NCBI GenBank assembly: GCA_900465675.1
Contig: UBJR01000005.1
Coordinates: 779,115 to 843,114 of the forward strand
Length of the DNA stretch: 64,000 nucleotides
Direction: 5' to 3'
Source of the DNA: Hyphomicrobiales bacterium
GTDB lineage: Bacteria > Pseudomonadota > Alphaproteobacteria > Rhizobiales > Rhizobiaceae
How positions within the stretch are numbered: position 1 is the first letter of the stretch; each line of letters opens with the position of its first letter. The translations under genes were made by a program, and so were the position numbers. Shown here one piece after another: positions 27,023-36,236 of the stretch. The notes beneath the pieces are model-generated. The model saw only the letters and a list, made by a program, of their open reading frames with translations. It was not told the origin of the DNA and did not search any database.

Positions 27023-29113
27023 TTACGCCGCGCCGATGTGGATGCGGGTGGCCGAGAGGGCTCCCTCGTGAATGATCAGTCCGGCCGATCCGCCGGCAAA
27101 GGTCTGGTCATTGGCTTCGACCGTGGTGCCGCCGACCGTAGCGGAAAGCTTGTCGCCCCTGGCCGAGAGCTTCATCGTAAAGCGCGTCTCGAATTCGACC
27201 TGGAGTGCGGTCGAGGCGAGCACCGTCTGCTTCTCATCCTTGCGGCAGACGATCTGCAGCTTGCCGTCGCGGGTAACCAGAGCCGCATAGTAGCGGCGCT
27301 GTCCCTCGGCGCGGATCGCCAGGCCGCCGTGATCGCCGAGATGCAGCATCAGGTCGGCCTCGATAGCATAATCGGTCCAGTCGCGCGTGCCCTGCAGGAT
27401 CAATCCTTCACCGCGGTTCTGGCTGATGCGGAAGTCCTGCGGGAAGTTCTTCGAGAAGAAATGCACATTGCTGACCCAGGCGCGGCGCCAGAAGTCGCTG
27501 GCGCCTTCCGGACGCTTGAAGGTCACATCAGGGCAACCATCCCAGGTGAGCGCATCGACCAGGACCCGCCCGTTTGCTCGTCCCTGCGGTGCCGTCAACA
27601 CCAGGCCGATTTCGGCGATCGGCTGGTGGCCGGTTGCGGGGACGGTCCATTCGAGCGCTGCCGAATTGCCGGGGTTGAGAAGCTTGCCGGAGGGCATGTC
27701 GATATCGACGAGGGCATCGCTGCCATCATAGTGGCGGATGCGGAGCTTCGCCTCGACGGAGCCGCTGTTTGCCGCTTCGGCGCGGATGGTTGCGCGCAGC
27801 GTCTGTCCGGCATGGATGCGCGGGCTGGCGACCAGATCGTAGGTGCGCATCTTGGTGACTTCGAGCGGCGTGAAGACCGGCGTGGTGGCCGCAGCCTCAC
27901 GACCTTGGGCAAGCGCCTGGTAATCGATCGCCAGCGCCGATCCGGTTCCTGTCACCTTCAGCCCGTCAAGAGCGGTCTGGCCCGCCTGCGGACGGAAGCC
28001 CTGGACCGAGCCCGGCAGCGAGAAGTGGAATTTCGCGCCATTCTTCGGCGCCGGTTCGGCTGTCTGTCCGGCAAGCTTGCGACCGAGATTGGCCAGCCAC
28101 AACGAGACGTCGGCGGCGTCGGCAATCGAGCGGCCGCCATCGGCGGTCGACATGTAGAGACGGTCGGCGACCGGGCCGCGCCAGTCGGGACCGGCATCGA
28201 GACCGTCGAGGCCGAGCATGATGCCGTGCAGGCAGCCGAGGTTGCCGGCGTTGCAATCGGTATCCCAACCGGAGGTGTTGACGATCATCTGGCCGCGCTG
28301 GAAGTCGTGCGGCGCATGCAACAGCGCCATGATCATCAGCGCGTGGTTGGGCACGACATGGCAATTGCCCGGATATTTGTCGTAACCGTAATTGTCCTCG
28401 ATCTTCTGACGCGTCGCTTCCCAATCCTCGTTGCCCGATGTCCAGCCGCGGATATCGGCGATCAGCCTGGCGATCAGGCTGTCCTTCGGGATATGCGCAA
28501 GGCCGGTATCGAGCAGATGGTTCACATCCTTGCTGACGAAGGCCTCCGCCTCCATCGCAGCCCAGAGGACGGCGGCATTCACCGCTTCTCCGTCGTGACT
28601 GACGGAGCCTGCGGCGCGTGCCAGCTTGGCGGCCTGCGCCGGGTTGCCGGGGGAGACCAGCGCCCAGCCGTCGATGAAAATCTGCGCGCCGATCTGCTCG
28701 GCAACGGTGGCGCCGTTGACGGCGATCGAACCGGAGGCCGGCGCCGGAATGCCGCGCTGTAGGTTGAGCCAGGCGGTGTGTTCCGTCGAATTGCCGGCAC
28801 CACCCCACCAGAGGATCGAACGTTCCTCGATGATGTAGTTCAGCCAGGCCTTGCCGATGTCTTCGGCCGACAGATCCGGCGAGATGCCGTAGTCGTCAAG
28901 CGCTCGCGGGAAGGTGAAGGTCCCGGCCACGTCGTCATCGGTGACGATCAGCGGATCGCCGAGGCGGTCATGGACGTAATAGGTGATCGGGCCGAGCTTT
29001 TCGAGAATGTCCTTGTAGCGCCAGTTCTCGAACGGGCGGCCGAGATAGACGCCGATCAGCTTGCCGAGAACGCCTGCATAGACGCGGTTGTTGTAGTCTG
29101 CGGGAATGGACAT
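27023..29113 (-). CDS. ADP-ribosylglycohydrolase-family protein with C-terminal carbohydrate-type domain
   Basis: 696 residues. The N-terminal half (about 10-340) is an ADP-ribosylglycohydrolase domain with metal-binding motifs TDDDVAGTF (58-66) and SGWDTDCNAGN (281-291). The C-terminal half is beta-rich: a region near 380-500 and a LamG/DUF1080-like jelly-roll near 530-690 (ILQGTRDWTDYAIEADLML, GGLAIRAEGQRRYYAAL). No signal peptide is visible, so it should act in the cytoplasm. It sits between the permease and ATPase genes of a CUT1 sugar transporter, which suggests hydrolysis of an imported N- or O-ribosyl-type glycoside rather than protein de-ADP-ribosylation. AAGGAG sits before the start. 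Confidence 0.85.
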   Translation of the reverse strand: MSIPADYNNRVYAGVLGKLIGVYLGRPFENWRYKDILEKLGPITYYVHDRLGDPLIVTDDDVAGTFTFPRALDDYGISPDLSAEDIGKAWLNYIIEERSILWWGGAGNSTEHTAWLNLQRGIPAPASGSIAVNGATVAEQIGAQIFIDGWALVSPGNPAQAAKLARAAGSVSHDGEAVNAAVLWAAMEAEAFVSKDVNHLLDTGLAHIPKDSLIARLIADIRGWTSGNEDWEATRQKIEDNYGYDKYPGNCHVVPNHALMIMALLHAPHDFQRGQMIVNTSGWDTDCNAGNLGCLHGIMLGLDGLDAGPDWRGPVADRLYMSTADGGRSIADAADVSLWLANLGRKLAGQTAEPAPKNGAKFHFSLPGSVQGFRPQAGQTALDGLKVTGTGSALAIDYQALAQGREAAATTPVFTPLEVTKMRTYDLVASPRIHAGQTLRATIRAEAANSGSVEAKLRIRHYDGSDALVDIDMPSGKLLNPGNSAALEWTVPATGHQPIAEIGLVLTAPQGRANGRVLVDALTWDGCPDVTFKRPEGASDFWRRAWVSNVHFFSKNFPQDFRISQNRGEGLILQGTRDWTDYAIEADLMLHLGDHGGLAIRAEGQRRYYAALVTRDGKLQIVCRKDEKQTVLASTALQVEFETRFTMKLSARGDKLSATVGGTTVEANDQTFAGGSAGLIIHEGALSATRIHIGAA

Positions 29114-29126
29114 GCGAACTCCTTGA

Positions 29127-29960
29127 TCAGCCCTTCACCGAACCGCCGGCCATTCCTTCGATGAAGTGGCGCTGCAGCAGGACGAAGAGGATTACGATGG
29201 GAAGAATGATGATGAGGGCGGCGGCCATGATCTCACCCCAGTCGGACGAGTATTGGCCGGAAAGCAGGAAGAACGAGACGACGGCCGTCAGCCTGTCCTG
29301 GCCCTGCAGGAACGTCGTGGCGATCAGGAACTCGTTCCAGGAATAGAGGCCGATGATCAGCGCCACCGTCAGGATCCCGGGCGAGACGATCGGCAGGAAG
29401 ACGCGGCGGAACACCTGCCAATGCGTCGCCCCGTCGATCAGCGCTGCTTCCTCCAGCTCCTTGGGAACCGCAAGGAAGTAAGTCCGCAGCAGCATGATCG
29501 CGAAGGGCGAATAGACCGCCGTATAGATGAAGGCGACGGCGACAGGGTTGTTGATCAGCCCGAAGCGGGCAAAGCCGAAATAGAGCGGGAAGAGGAAGAG
29601 CTGGATCGGCGCGGTGGTGCTGGCCAAGAGATAGAAGGTCAGGATTTTCCAGCGCTTGATCTTCTGGCGGGCCAGAACATAGGCGGTCAGCGATCCGGTC
29701 GAGCAGACGAGGATGATCGTCAGGCCCGTCAGCACGGCGGAGTTCAGCAGCGTCTGGCCGAAATTCGCGTCCGTCCAGGCGCGGGTGAAATTGTCCCAGC
29801 GGATGACGGAGGGGAGCGCCAGCGGATTCTGGACGATCTCTGCCGATGGCTTCAATGCGTTGAGCACGGTCAGCGCGATGGGAAACAGGGTGACGATCAG
29901 CAGCACCGACAGGGTGATGTAGACGATCGCGAAGGTGAGGCGGCTTTCGGTGATGTTCAT
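29127..29960 (-). CDS. Sugar ABC transporter permease, MalG/UgpE-like
   Basis: 277 residues with six membrane helices starting near residue 10 (FAIVYITLSVLLIVTLFP). The EAA loop reads VPKELEEAALIDGATHWQVFRRVFLP. The start (GGAG upstream) overlaps the stop of the other permease by four bases. A much longer open frame in the same phase extends upstream through that gene and is not coding. Confidence 0.93.
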   Translation of the reverse strand: MNITESRLTFAIVYITLSVLLIVTLFPIALTVLNALKPSAEIVQNPLALPSVIRWDNFTRAWTDANFGQTLLNSAVLTGLTIILVCSTGSLTAYVLARQKIKRWKILTFYLLASTTAPIQLFLFPLYFGFARFGLINNPVAVAFIYTAVYSPFAIMLLRTYFLAVPKELEEAALIDGATHWQVFRRVFLPIVSPGILTVALIIGLYSWNEFLIATTFLQGQDRLTAVVSFFLLSGQYSSDWGEIMAAALIIILPIVILFVLLQRHFIEGMAGGSVKG

Positions 29961-30802
29961 TGTTCGAACTCCGTCGCTTGGGCGCGGATGTAGAAGACGG
30001 TTGCGGCCAGGCCGAAGAGGCTGATCACCACCGAGATCGCTGCCGCCTTGCCGACAGCAAGGTCGTAGAAGGCCGAGCGATAGGCGAAGGTCGATAGCAC
30101 TTCGGAGGAATAGGCCGGGCCGCCCTGGGTCAGGATGTAGACGAAGTCGAAGACCAGGAACGACCAGATGACGGTCATGATCATCATCAGCGTGATGGTC
30201 GGCATGATGCCTGGCAGGAGGACATAGCGGATGGTCTGGAAGAAGGTTGCACCCTCGATGCGCGACGCTTCGATCTGTTCGTTCGGCACCTGACGCAGGG
30301 CCGCGAAGAAGATGACGCAGAGGAAGCCCCACCAATGCCAGAGGTCGACGACCGCGATACCATAGAGCGCGCTCGACGTCTCGGTCAGAGGATTGGCGAT
30401 ATCGAGACCCATGCGCTGCAGAAGGCCGGTGATGCCGGTGACCGGCGAATAGATCATGCCCTGCCAGACACGGCCGGTGATCGCCGTGGCGATGATAACA
30501 GGCAGGAAATAGACGACCTGGAAGAAGTTCGAGCCGCGGCGCACGACCAGCATCATGGTGGCTGCCAGCAGGCCCATGGCGATCGGTACCGTCAGGAAGA
30601 TAAGCGTCCAGATGATGTTGTTGGTCAACGCCGTCCAGAACACGCTGTCGTCCCAAAGGGCCTGGAAATTGTCGAGGCCGACGAACACGGGCGTGCTGAT
30701 GCCGTCCCATTCGAAGAAGGCGAGAGCCACCGTGAGCAGCGCCGGTATGGCGATGATGACGACATTGATGATCAATGTCGGCAGGACGTAAAGTCGGTGC
30801 AT
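29957..30802 (-). CDS. Sugar ABC transporter permease, MalF/UgpA-like
   Basis: 281 residues with six membrane helices (first at about 7-30, LPTLIINVVIIAIPALLTVALAF). The EAA loop reads VPNEQIEASRIEGATFFQTIRYVLLP. It pairs with the MalG-like permease. AAAGG lies upstream of the ATG. It is separated from the binding-protein gene by a gap holding a strong hairpin. Confidence 0.93.
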   Translation of the reverse strand: MHRLYVLPTLIINVVIIAIPALLTVALAFFEWDGISTPVFVGLDNFQALWDDSVFWTALTNNIIWTLIFLTVPIAMGLLAATMMLVVRRGSNFFQVVYFLPVIIATAITGRVWQGMIYSPVTGITGLLQRMGLDIANPLTETSSALYGIAVVDLWHWWGFLCVIFFAALRQVPNEQIEASRIEGATFFQTIRYVLLPGIMPTITLMMIMTVIWSFLVFDFVYILTQGGPAYSSEVLSTFAYRSAFYDLAVGKAAAISVVISLFGLAATVFYIRAQATEFEQ

Positions 30803-30857
30803 TGCAGACCTTTCAAGGCAAACAGGCCACTCCCGCGCCGACGCGGCGCAGGCGAAG

Positions 30858-30884
30858 GTGAGGGCGCCGAAGCTGCGCCCTCAC
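30858..30884 (-). terminator. Intra-operon stem-loop after the CUT1 binding-protein gene
   Basis: GTGAGGGCGC pairs with GCGCCCTCAC (ten base pairs, seven-base loop) in the 93-base gap between the binding protein and first permease genes. There is no T-run. It likely sets a higher mRNA level for the binding protein than for the membrane parts. Confidence 0.6.
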
Positions 30885-30895
30885 GGCCATTTTGA

Positions 30896-32200
30896 TCAGC
30901 GGGCCGGGACCGCAGGCGCCTTTCCGGCCTTCATTTCCTTCTGGAAGGAAGCGTCCATCTTGGCGAGGAAGTCGGCGGTCGTTGTCTTCTTCAGCCAGAC
31001 TTCCTCGATGCCGTTGATGACATAGCTGTCTGTCGCCGGCGGCAGGAAGGTCCAGGTCGTGTAGCCGTATTTGCCGTCGTTTACCGATGAGGAGAGGTTC
31101 TTCATCGTCTCGGTAAAGAGCGGCGTCACTTCGCTCGCCATCTTGACGTTGGAGATATCCTTCAGTGGAATGTTCCATTCGCCCTGCCAGGCCGAATTCA
31201 TCGTCTCGTAGACTTCAGGCGAGAAGACATAGTTGATCGCCGCTGCCGCGCCATCCGGGTTCTTGGCCTTGGTGGCGATCGAGAAGGTGGAGCCGATGCC
31301 GAGCGGGAAGACCGGGTCGCCCGAAGCACTCGGGAAGCCGACGAAGCCCGCCTCGCTGCCTGCCTTCTTGCCGTAGGTATCGACATTCTGGAACTGCCAG
31401 GTGCCGGTCGGCATCATCCCGGCCTTGCCGGATGCCATGGCGTCTGCTGCCTGTTCGCTGCTCGTCACCGAGAAGTAATTCTTGCCGAAATAACCCTTCT
31501 GCCACCAGGAATTCAGCCGGTCGATCGATTTGACGAAGGGCTCGGCGGTCCAGGGCATTTCGCCGCGCAGCGCCTTGTTCAGGTTTTCGGGGCCGGCAAC
31601 CGAGTTGAGCGCCAGTGTCACGAACCACTCGTTTGCGCCGCGCCAATCGGCATTGCCTGCCGCAAACGGAGTGATGCCGTCCTTCAGCATGGCGTCGGCG
31701 ACGGTCTCGAGTTCGTCCAGCGTCTTCGGTGCCTGCCAGTTCTTCTGGGCAAACAGCGTCTTGTTGTAGAACAGGCCGACCGTTTCGTAGGTCTTTGGCA
31801 GGGCGTAGATCTTGCCGTTATACTCGCCCATCTTCAGGAAGACCGGCAGGATACGGTCCTGCCACTTGTACTTGGCGGCATAGTCATCCAGCGGCATCAG
31901 CTGGCCGGACTGGGCCATCGGCGCGACATAGCTCGGGCCTGCCGTATAGACGACATCAGGACCGTTGCCGGAGAGCATGGCAACGCGCAGCTGCTTGTCG
32001 AGTTCGTTGCCGCGATAGTCGATGACAAGGCTGTAATCGGGATTGGCCTTGGCGAAGGGCTCGACGATATCTTTCTGGATCAGCTTCTGTTGGTCCGGGG
32101 TCGCCTGTTCGTACCACCAAGAGACCTTCTCCTGCGCGATGGCGATATGCGACGTGCTGGCAATCAATGCGGTGGCGGCGAAAAGCTTCAGCCTGGTCAT
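30896..32200 (-). CDS. Sugar ABC transporter, extracellular solute-binding protein family 1
   Basis: 434 residues. The signal peptide is MTRLKLFAATALIASTSHIA with cleavage near AQEK. The mature part is a family 1 binding protein (SGNGPDVVYTAGPSYVAPMAQSGQLMPLDDY, GKIYALPKTYETVGLFYNK). GGGAGG lies before the ATG. Its start overlaps the stop of the lacI-type regulator by four bases, so regulator and transporter share one transcript. The sugar is unknown; the partner ADP-ribosylglycohydrolase points to a ribosyl or nucleoside-like glycoside. Confidence 0.92.
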   Translation of the reverse strand: MTRLKLFAATALIASTSHIAIAQEKVSWWYEQATPDQQKLIQKDIVEPFAKANPDYSLVIDYRGNELDKQLRVAMLSGNGPDVVYTAGPSYVAPMAQSGQLMPLDDYAAKYKWQDRILPVFLKMGEYNGKIYALPKTYETVGLFYNKTLFAQKNWQAPKTLDELETVADAMLKDGITPFAAGNADWRGANEWFVTLALNSVAGPENLNKALRGEMPWTAEPFVKSIDRLNSWWQKGYFGKNYFSVTSSEQAADAMASGKAGMMPTGTWQFQNVDTYGKKAGSEAGFVGFPSASGDPVFPLGIGSTFSIATKAKNPDGAAAAINYVFSPEVYETMNSAWQGEWNIPLKDISNVKMASEVTPLFTETMKNLSSSVNDGKYGYTTWTFLPPATDSYVINGIEEVWLKKTTTADFLAKMDASFQKEMKAGKAPAVPAR

Positions 32201-33255
32201 AATGTTTCCTCCCTGGTTTGATGCATGTGCTCCGGCTGTCCCTTGAAGGGGGCAACCGAGGCGCGGATGATGAGTTCGTATGGCATTTCTTCTGCCTGGC
32301 CGGGTTCGGAGGCCCCGTCTGCCAGCCGTTCGATCAGTTTCTCGGCGGCGCGGGCGCCGATCCGATCCTGAAACTGTGCGACTGTCGTCAGTGCCGGTGT
32401 CACCAGCGCTGCCGCCAGAATGTCGTCGAAACCGGCAACCGAAACGTCGCCGGGAACGGACAGGCCGTGGGCGGCGAGGCTCTGCATGGTGCCGATCGCC
32501 ATCAGGTCGTTGGCCGCGATGATGGCGCTGACCGGACGGCCGCTTTCCAGCAGGCGGTCGGCGATCTCGCGCCCGCCCTCCAGCGTGAAATGCGCGGCTT
32601 CCAGCACGATCGGCGCGGCACCCATGGTCGCCATCGCCTCGAGATAGCCCTGCAGGCGGACCTGCTGCGGACCGCCGGGCGCTGCGATCATGGCGATCGA
32701 CCGGTGGCCGAGGTTCAGAAGGTGCTTGGTCAGCGTCCGGGCGGCGGCGACGTTGTCGATGAACAGGTTGTCGATCGGCAGCGGGCCGCCGACCTTCCTG
32801 GAGACTTCGATACGGACGACGGGAACGCCCGTCTTGCCGAGCGGCGCGAGATCCCTGGCGCTGGTCTTGAAGAATACGCCGACCACGCCGTCGAAGCGGC
32901 CCTGCTGCGCGGCTAGGATCACCTGCCGCTCATTGTTCAGCTCGCCCTCGGTATCGATCGTCACCACTTCGTAGCCGGCGGCGCGCGCGACCTTCTGCAC
33001 GGCAACGACGAGCGAGGGATAAAAGGGGTTCGCGAGATCCGGAACCACGCAGGCGATCACATAGGTCCGCTTGGTCCGCAGCGCCTGCGCAAACCGGTTC
33101 GGCTGATAGCCGAGTTCCAGGATTGCCGCCTCGATGCGTTCGGCGGTCTCAGGCGTAACCTTCTCACGGCCACCATTGAGGATCAGCGAGACGGTGGCTT
33201 GCGCAACGCCCGCTCTTTCGGCCACCTCCTTCTGCGTAATCCGCCGTCCCGTCAC
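32197..33255 (-). CDS. LacI-family transcriptional regulator
   Basis: 352 residues. The N-terminal HTH and hinge read ITQKEVAERAGVAQATVSLILNG with YQPNRFAQALRTKRT. A periplasmic-binding-like effector domain follows (about 60-340). The start is GTG. It is first in the CUT1 sugar operon and overlaps the next gene by four bases. Two matching operators lie 14-52 bases upstream, so it almost certainly represses its own operon and is released by the transported sugar. Confidence 0.93.
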   Translation of the reverse strand: MTGRRITQKEVAERAGVAQATVSLILNGGREKVTPETAERIEAAILELGYQPNRFAQALRTKRTYVIACVVPDLANPFYPSLVVAVQKVARAAGYEVVTIDTEGELNNERQVILAAQQGRFDGVVGVFFKTSARDLAPLGKTGVPVVRIEVSRKVGGPLPIDNLFIDNVAAARTLTKHLLNLGHRSIAMIAAPGGPQQVRLQGYLEAMATMGAAPIVLEAAHFTLEGGREIADRLLESGRPVSAIIAANDLMAIGTMQSLAAHGLSVPGDVSVAGFDDILAAALVTPALTTVAQFQDRIGARAAEKLIERLADGASEPGQAEEMPYELIIRASVAPFKGQPEHMHQTREETL

Positions 33256-33268
33256 CTGAGATATCCAT

Positions 33269-33307
33269 AATTGATACGTAGCAACAACTTATTGCTACGT
33301 ATCAATT
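33269..33307. promoter_or_regulatory. Tandem LacI-type operators forming a 16-base-pair inverted repeat
   Basis: TTGATACGTAGCAA (33271-33284) and TTGCTACGTATCAA (33292-33305) are exact reverse complements. Each is itself a CG-centred pseudo-palindrome as expected for a LacI-family dimer. Their centres are 21 bases apart, two helical turns. Including flanks the arms are 16 bases with a seven-base spacer. Confidence 0.8.
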
Positions 33308-33517
33308 AGTCAATGGCGATATTTAAGTTCGCTGGAGCCCCCGTCCGCTTTAGCCTATCGCGGCGTCTTTAGCGGATGCGGATGCAAGCGCTATTTCAGA
33401 GGGTTGGAGGGGGCGCGGTCCCGGCAGAATTTCCGGCACGGGCGTCACGATAGATGTGGATTTCGCTTCGCTCGCCATTCATGATCCGGCCCAATGAAGG
33501 AGCAGGAGGACGACAGA

Positions 33518-34243
33518 ATGGATTGGAATGGGCGCCGCGTGCTGGTGACGGGAGCTGGCAAGGGCATCGGCCGGGCGACGGCGGTGATGCTGGCAAAGCG
33601 CGGGGCAAAGGTCGTCGCTCTCAGCCGCAGTGCCGATGATCTGGCGAGCCTTGCCGCGGAGATCGCCTGCGAGACGATCTGCGCCGACCTTGCCGGGATC
33701 GGTGCGATTGAAGCGGCGGTCCGCCTGGCGCTTCCGGTCGATCTGCTCGTCAACTGCGCCGGAACGACCGTGCTGCAGAGCTTCGTGACCAGTGATCTCG
33801 CGGAATTCAACCGGGTGATGAACGTCAACACGGTCGCGCCGATGGTGCTGTCGCAGATCGTGGTGCGGGATTGGCTGGCCCGCGGCATCAAGGGCGCGAT
33901 CGTCAACGTTTCCAGCGATGCGGCGCGGCGCGGTGTCGCCAATCACACCGCCTATTGCGCCTCGAAGGCAGCGCTCGATGCGATGACGCGGGTGATGGCA
34001 GCCGAGCTCGGCCCGTCAGGCATCAGGGTTAACAGCGTCAACCCGACGGTGACGCTGACGCCGATGGGCGAGCTTGCCTGGAGCGATCCGGCCAAGGCCG
34101 ATCCGGTCAAGGCCCGCATTCCGCTTGGCCGGTTCCTCGATCCGGACGAGGTCGCCGAGGCGATCCTGTTTCTGCTCAGCGACGGTGCATCGATGGTCAA
34201 CGGTGTGTCGCTGCCTGTCGATGGCGGTCTCGCGGTTTCCTAG
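33518..34243 (+). CDS. Short-chain dehydrogenase similar to L-xylulose (dicarbonyl) reductase
   Basis: 241 residues. The start MDWNGRRVLVTGAGKGIGRATA, the segment PVDLLVNCAGTTVLQSF, the catalytic YCASKAALD (Tyr and Lys) and VNSVNPTVTLTPMGELAWSDP closely match the pattern of mammalian and bacterial L-xylulose reductase (DCXR). It probably interconverts a ketose and a sugar alcohol with NAD(P)H. GGAGG before this ATG overrules an upstream in-frame ATG. Its stop overlaps the stop of the convergent permease gene (CTAG). The neighbouring furanose transporter suggests a pentose or polyol pathway. Confidence 0.82.
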   Translation: MDWNGRRVLVTGAGKGIGRATAVMLAKRGAKVVALSRSADDLASLAAEIACETICADLAGIGAIEAAVRLALPVDLLVNCAGTTVLQSFVTSDLAEFNRVMNVNTVAPMVLSQIVVRDWLARGIKGAIVNVSSDAARRGVANHTAYCASKAALDAMTRVMAAELGPSGIRVNSVNPTVTLTPMGELAWSDPAKADPVKARIPLGRFLDPDEVAEAILFLLSDGASMVNGVSLPVDGGLAVS

Positions 34244-35223
34244 GTGGCCGATTTGGCCGTCAGCCGTGCCTGCAGGATGACGACGACGAGCAGGAAAGCG
34301 CCGCGAATCACCGATTGCCAATAGGCAGACAGCGAGATCCAGCCGAGACCGTTCTCGAAATTCAACACGTTGAAGACCATGCCTAGCAGCAGCGCGCCTG
34401 CCAGCGTTGCCCCGACCGACCCGGATCCGCCGGTCAGGAGCGTGCCGCCGACGACGACCGAGGCGATGGCGAAAAGCTCCCAGCCGACGCCTTCGGTCGG
34501 CTGTCCCGCGCCGAACTGGGCAGCGAGGATCACGCCTGCAAGTCCGGCAAGCGCGCCCGAGAGAGCATAGATCGCAAACAGCGTGCGATTGACCTTCAGG
34601 CCCATCAGCGCGGCCGTGTGCTCGCCATCGCCGATCGCCAGAATATGGCGGCCGGAGGGGCGGCGTTCGAGGAAAATCCATCCGGCGATGTAAGCAGCGA
34701 GCGCGATCCAGGCTGGGATCGGAAAGCCGAGGAAATCGTCCTGGCCGATCGATACGAAAGCGGTGTCGTAGTCGACGGAGACCGATTGATTGTCAGCTAG
34801 CAGCAAGGCGGTGCCATAGGCGGCGAGCATAGCGGCCAGTGTGGCGATGAACGGCTGAATCCGCATCTTGGAGATGACGAAGCCGTTGAGCATGCCGACG
34901 AGCAGACCGGCGCCGACGCCCGCCACCAGCCCCGCCGCCCAGCCATAGGGCGAGGCGAGTGCGGAAACGACGCTTGCCAGCGCCGCAACCCCGCCGACGG
35001 AGAGATCGATGCCGCCGGTCATGATCACGAAGGCCATGCCGAGCGCGATCAGCGCGAACATCGAATTGTAGCGCAGGAAGCTCAGGATATTGAAGGGCGA
35101 CAGGAAATTCTCGTAGCGCAGGGCGCCGAAGAGAATGAGCGCGGCCAGCGCGATCAGTACGCCGAGGCGGGCAAGGTCACCGGCGGATTTCGGGGCGAAG
35201 GGTTTGAAGAGGGCGGAAAGCAT
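34240..35223 (-). CDS. yjfF: Sugar ABC transporter permease, YjfF-like
   Basis: 327 residues with about eight to ten membrane helices of the RbsC/BPD_transp_2 family. The conserved FVIMTGGIDLSVGGVAALASVV and GWELFAIASVVVGGTLLTGG segments are typical. GAGG before this ATG, 11 bases after the previous gene, decides the start over one 16 codons upstream. As in E. coli ytfQRT-yjfF, it is the second of two permeases. Confidence 0.88.
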   Translation of the reverse strand: MLSALFKPFAPKSAGDLARLGVLIALAALILFGALRYENFLSPFNILSFLRYNSMFALIALGMAFVIMTGGIDLSVGGVAALASVVSALASPYGWAAGLVAGVGAGLLVGMLNGFVISKMRIQPFIATLAAMLAAYGTALLLADNQSVSVDYDTAFVSIGQDDFLGFPIPAWIALAAYIAGWIFLERRPSGRHILAIGDGEHTAALMGLKVNRTLFAIYALSGALAGLAGVILAAQFGAGQPTEGVGWELFAIASVVVGGTLLTGGSGSVGATLAGALLLGMVFNVLNFENGLGWISLSAYWQSVIRGAFLLVVVILQARLTAKSAT

Positions 35224-35233
35224 CTCGGTGTCC

Positions 35234-36235
35234 TCAGGTCTTGTCGGCGCGCTGCTGGATGAAGACGGCAATGACGATCAGTCCCGCTTTGACGATCAGC
35301 GCGGCGGCATCGGGCACGCCATTGGCAAGCAGCGTGTAGCGCACCAGCTGAATGACGAAGGCGCCAAGCAGCGTGCCGAAGATATTGGCCCGCCCGCCCG
35401 TCAGCAGCGATCCACCGACGGCGACGGCGGCAATCGCGTCAAGCTCCATGCCCATGCCGACCAGATTGGCGTCGCTGGCGGAGTTTCTGGCCACGACGAT
35501 CAGCCCCGCGATACCGGCAAGCGCACCGCTGATCACATAAACCAGCGTCTTCACCCGCTTGACCGGAATGCCCGTCAGCCGCGCCGCCTTTTCGTTGCCG
35601 CCGACGGCGATGATCTGGCGGCCGATGACAGTGAAGCGGATCAGCGCATAGGCGAGGGCGGCAATGACGATCATCAGAGCCACCTGCGCCGGGATGCCGG
35701 CGAAATGGCCCATGGCAATCCATTGGAATGCCGGGTTCTTGAAGACCTGCAGATTGCCATTGGTCATCACCTGCGCGATGCCGCGCCCGGCGATGAACAG
35801 CACCAGGGTGGCGACGATCGGCTGGATCGAGAAATGCGTGACGAGAAAGCCGTTGAACCAACCAAACAGCATGGCGACGATGACCGGCACCACGAAAGCA
35901 AGGCCAACGGCAAGCGCGACGTTGTCGATCGGGAACAGGGTTCCCAGGAAGATCATCGGCGCGATGGCGCCCGATATTGCCATCAGCGAGCCGACCGAAA
36001 GATCGATGCCGCCGGTGGCGATCACCAGCGTCATGCCGGTTGCGACGATGACGATCGTGGCGACCTGGGTCAGATTGACGTTCAGCGTCTGCCACGAGAA
36101 GAAGTTCGGGGTGATCGCAATGTTGACGGCGATCAAGAGCAGGAATGCAGCTAAGGTGCCGTAGCGGCTGGCGATGCGAAGCGCTGACGCCTTCGACATG
36201 GTTGACGGCTTGATGGCGGTATCCGATATCGTCAT
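35234..36235 (-). CDS. ytfT: Sugar ABC transporter permease, YtfT-like
   Basis: 333 residues of the BPD_transp_2 family with the segments GMTLVIATGGIDLSVGSLMAIS and MELDAIAAVAVGGSLLTGGRA. It pairs with the YjfF-like permease in the membrane. AGGTGA lies upstream and the start is one base after the end of the ATPase gene, so translation is probably coupled. Confidence 0.88.
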   Translation of the reverse strand: MTISDTAIKPSTMSKASALRIASRYGTLAAFLLLIAVNIAITPNFFSWQTLNVNLTQVATIVIVATGMTLVIATGGIDLSVGSLMAISGAIAPMIFLGTLFPIDNVALAVGLAFVVPVIVAMLFGWFNGFLVTHFSIQPIVATLVLFIAGRGIAQVMTNGNLQVFKNPAFQWIAMGHFAGIPAQVALMIVIAALAYALIRFTVIGRQIIAVGGNEKAARLTGIPVKRVKTLVYVISGALAGIAGLIVVARNSASDANLVGMGMELDAIAAVAVGGSLLTGGRANIFGTLLGAFVIQLVRYTLLANGVPDAAALIVKAGLIVIAVFIQQRADKT

Positions 36236-36236
36236 G

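Noticed and set aside
26981..28762. 593-codon plus-strand frame opposite the ADP-ribosylglycohydrolase-family gene
   Set aside because: No ribosome site or motif, and it overlaps the start of the ATPase gene; the minus-strand protein has clear catalytic motifs.
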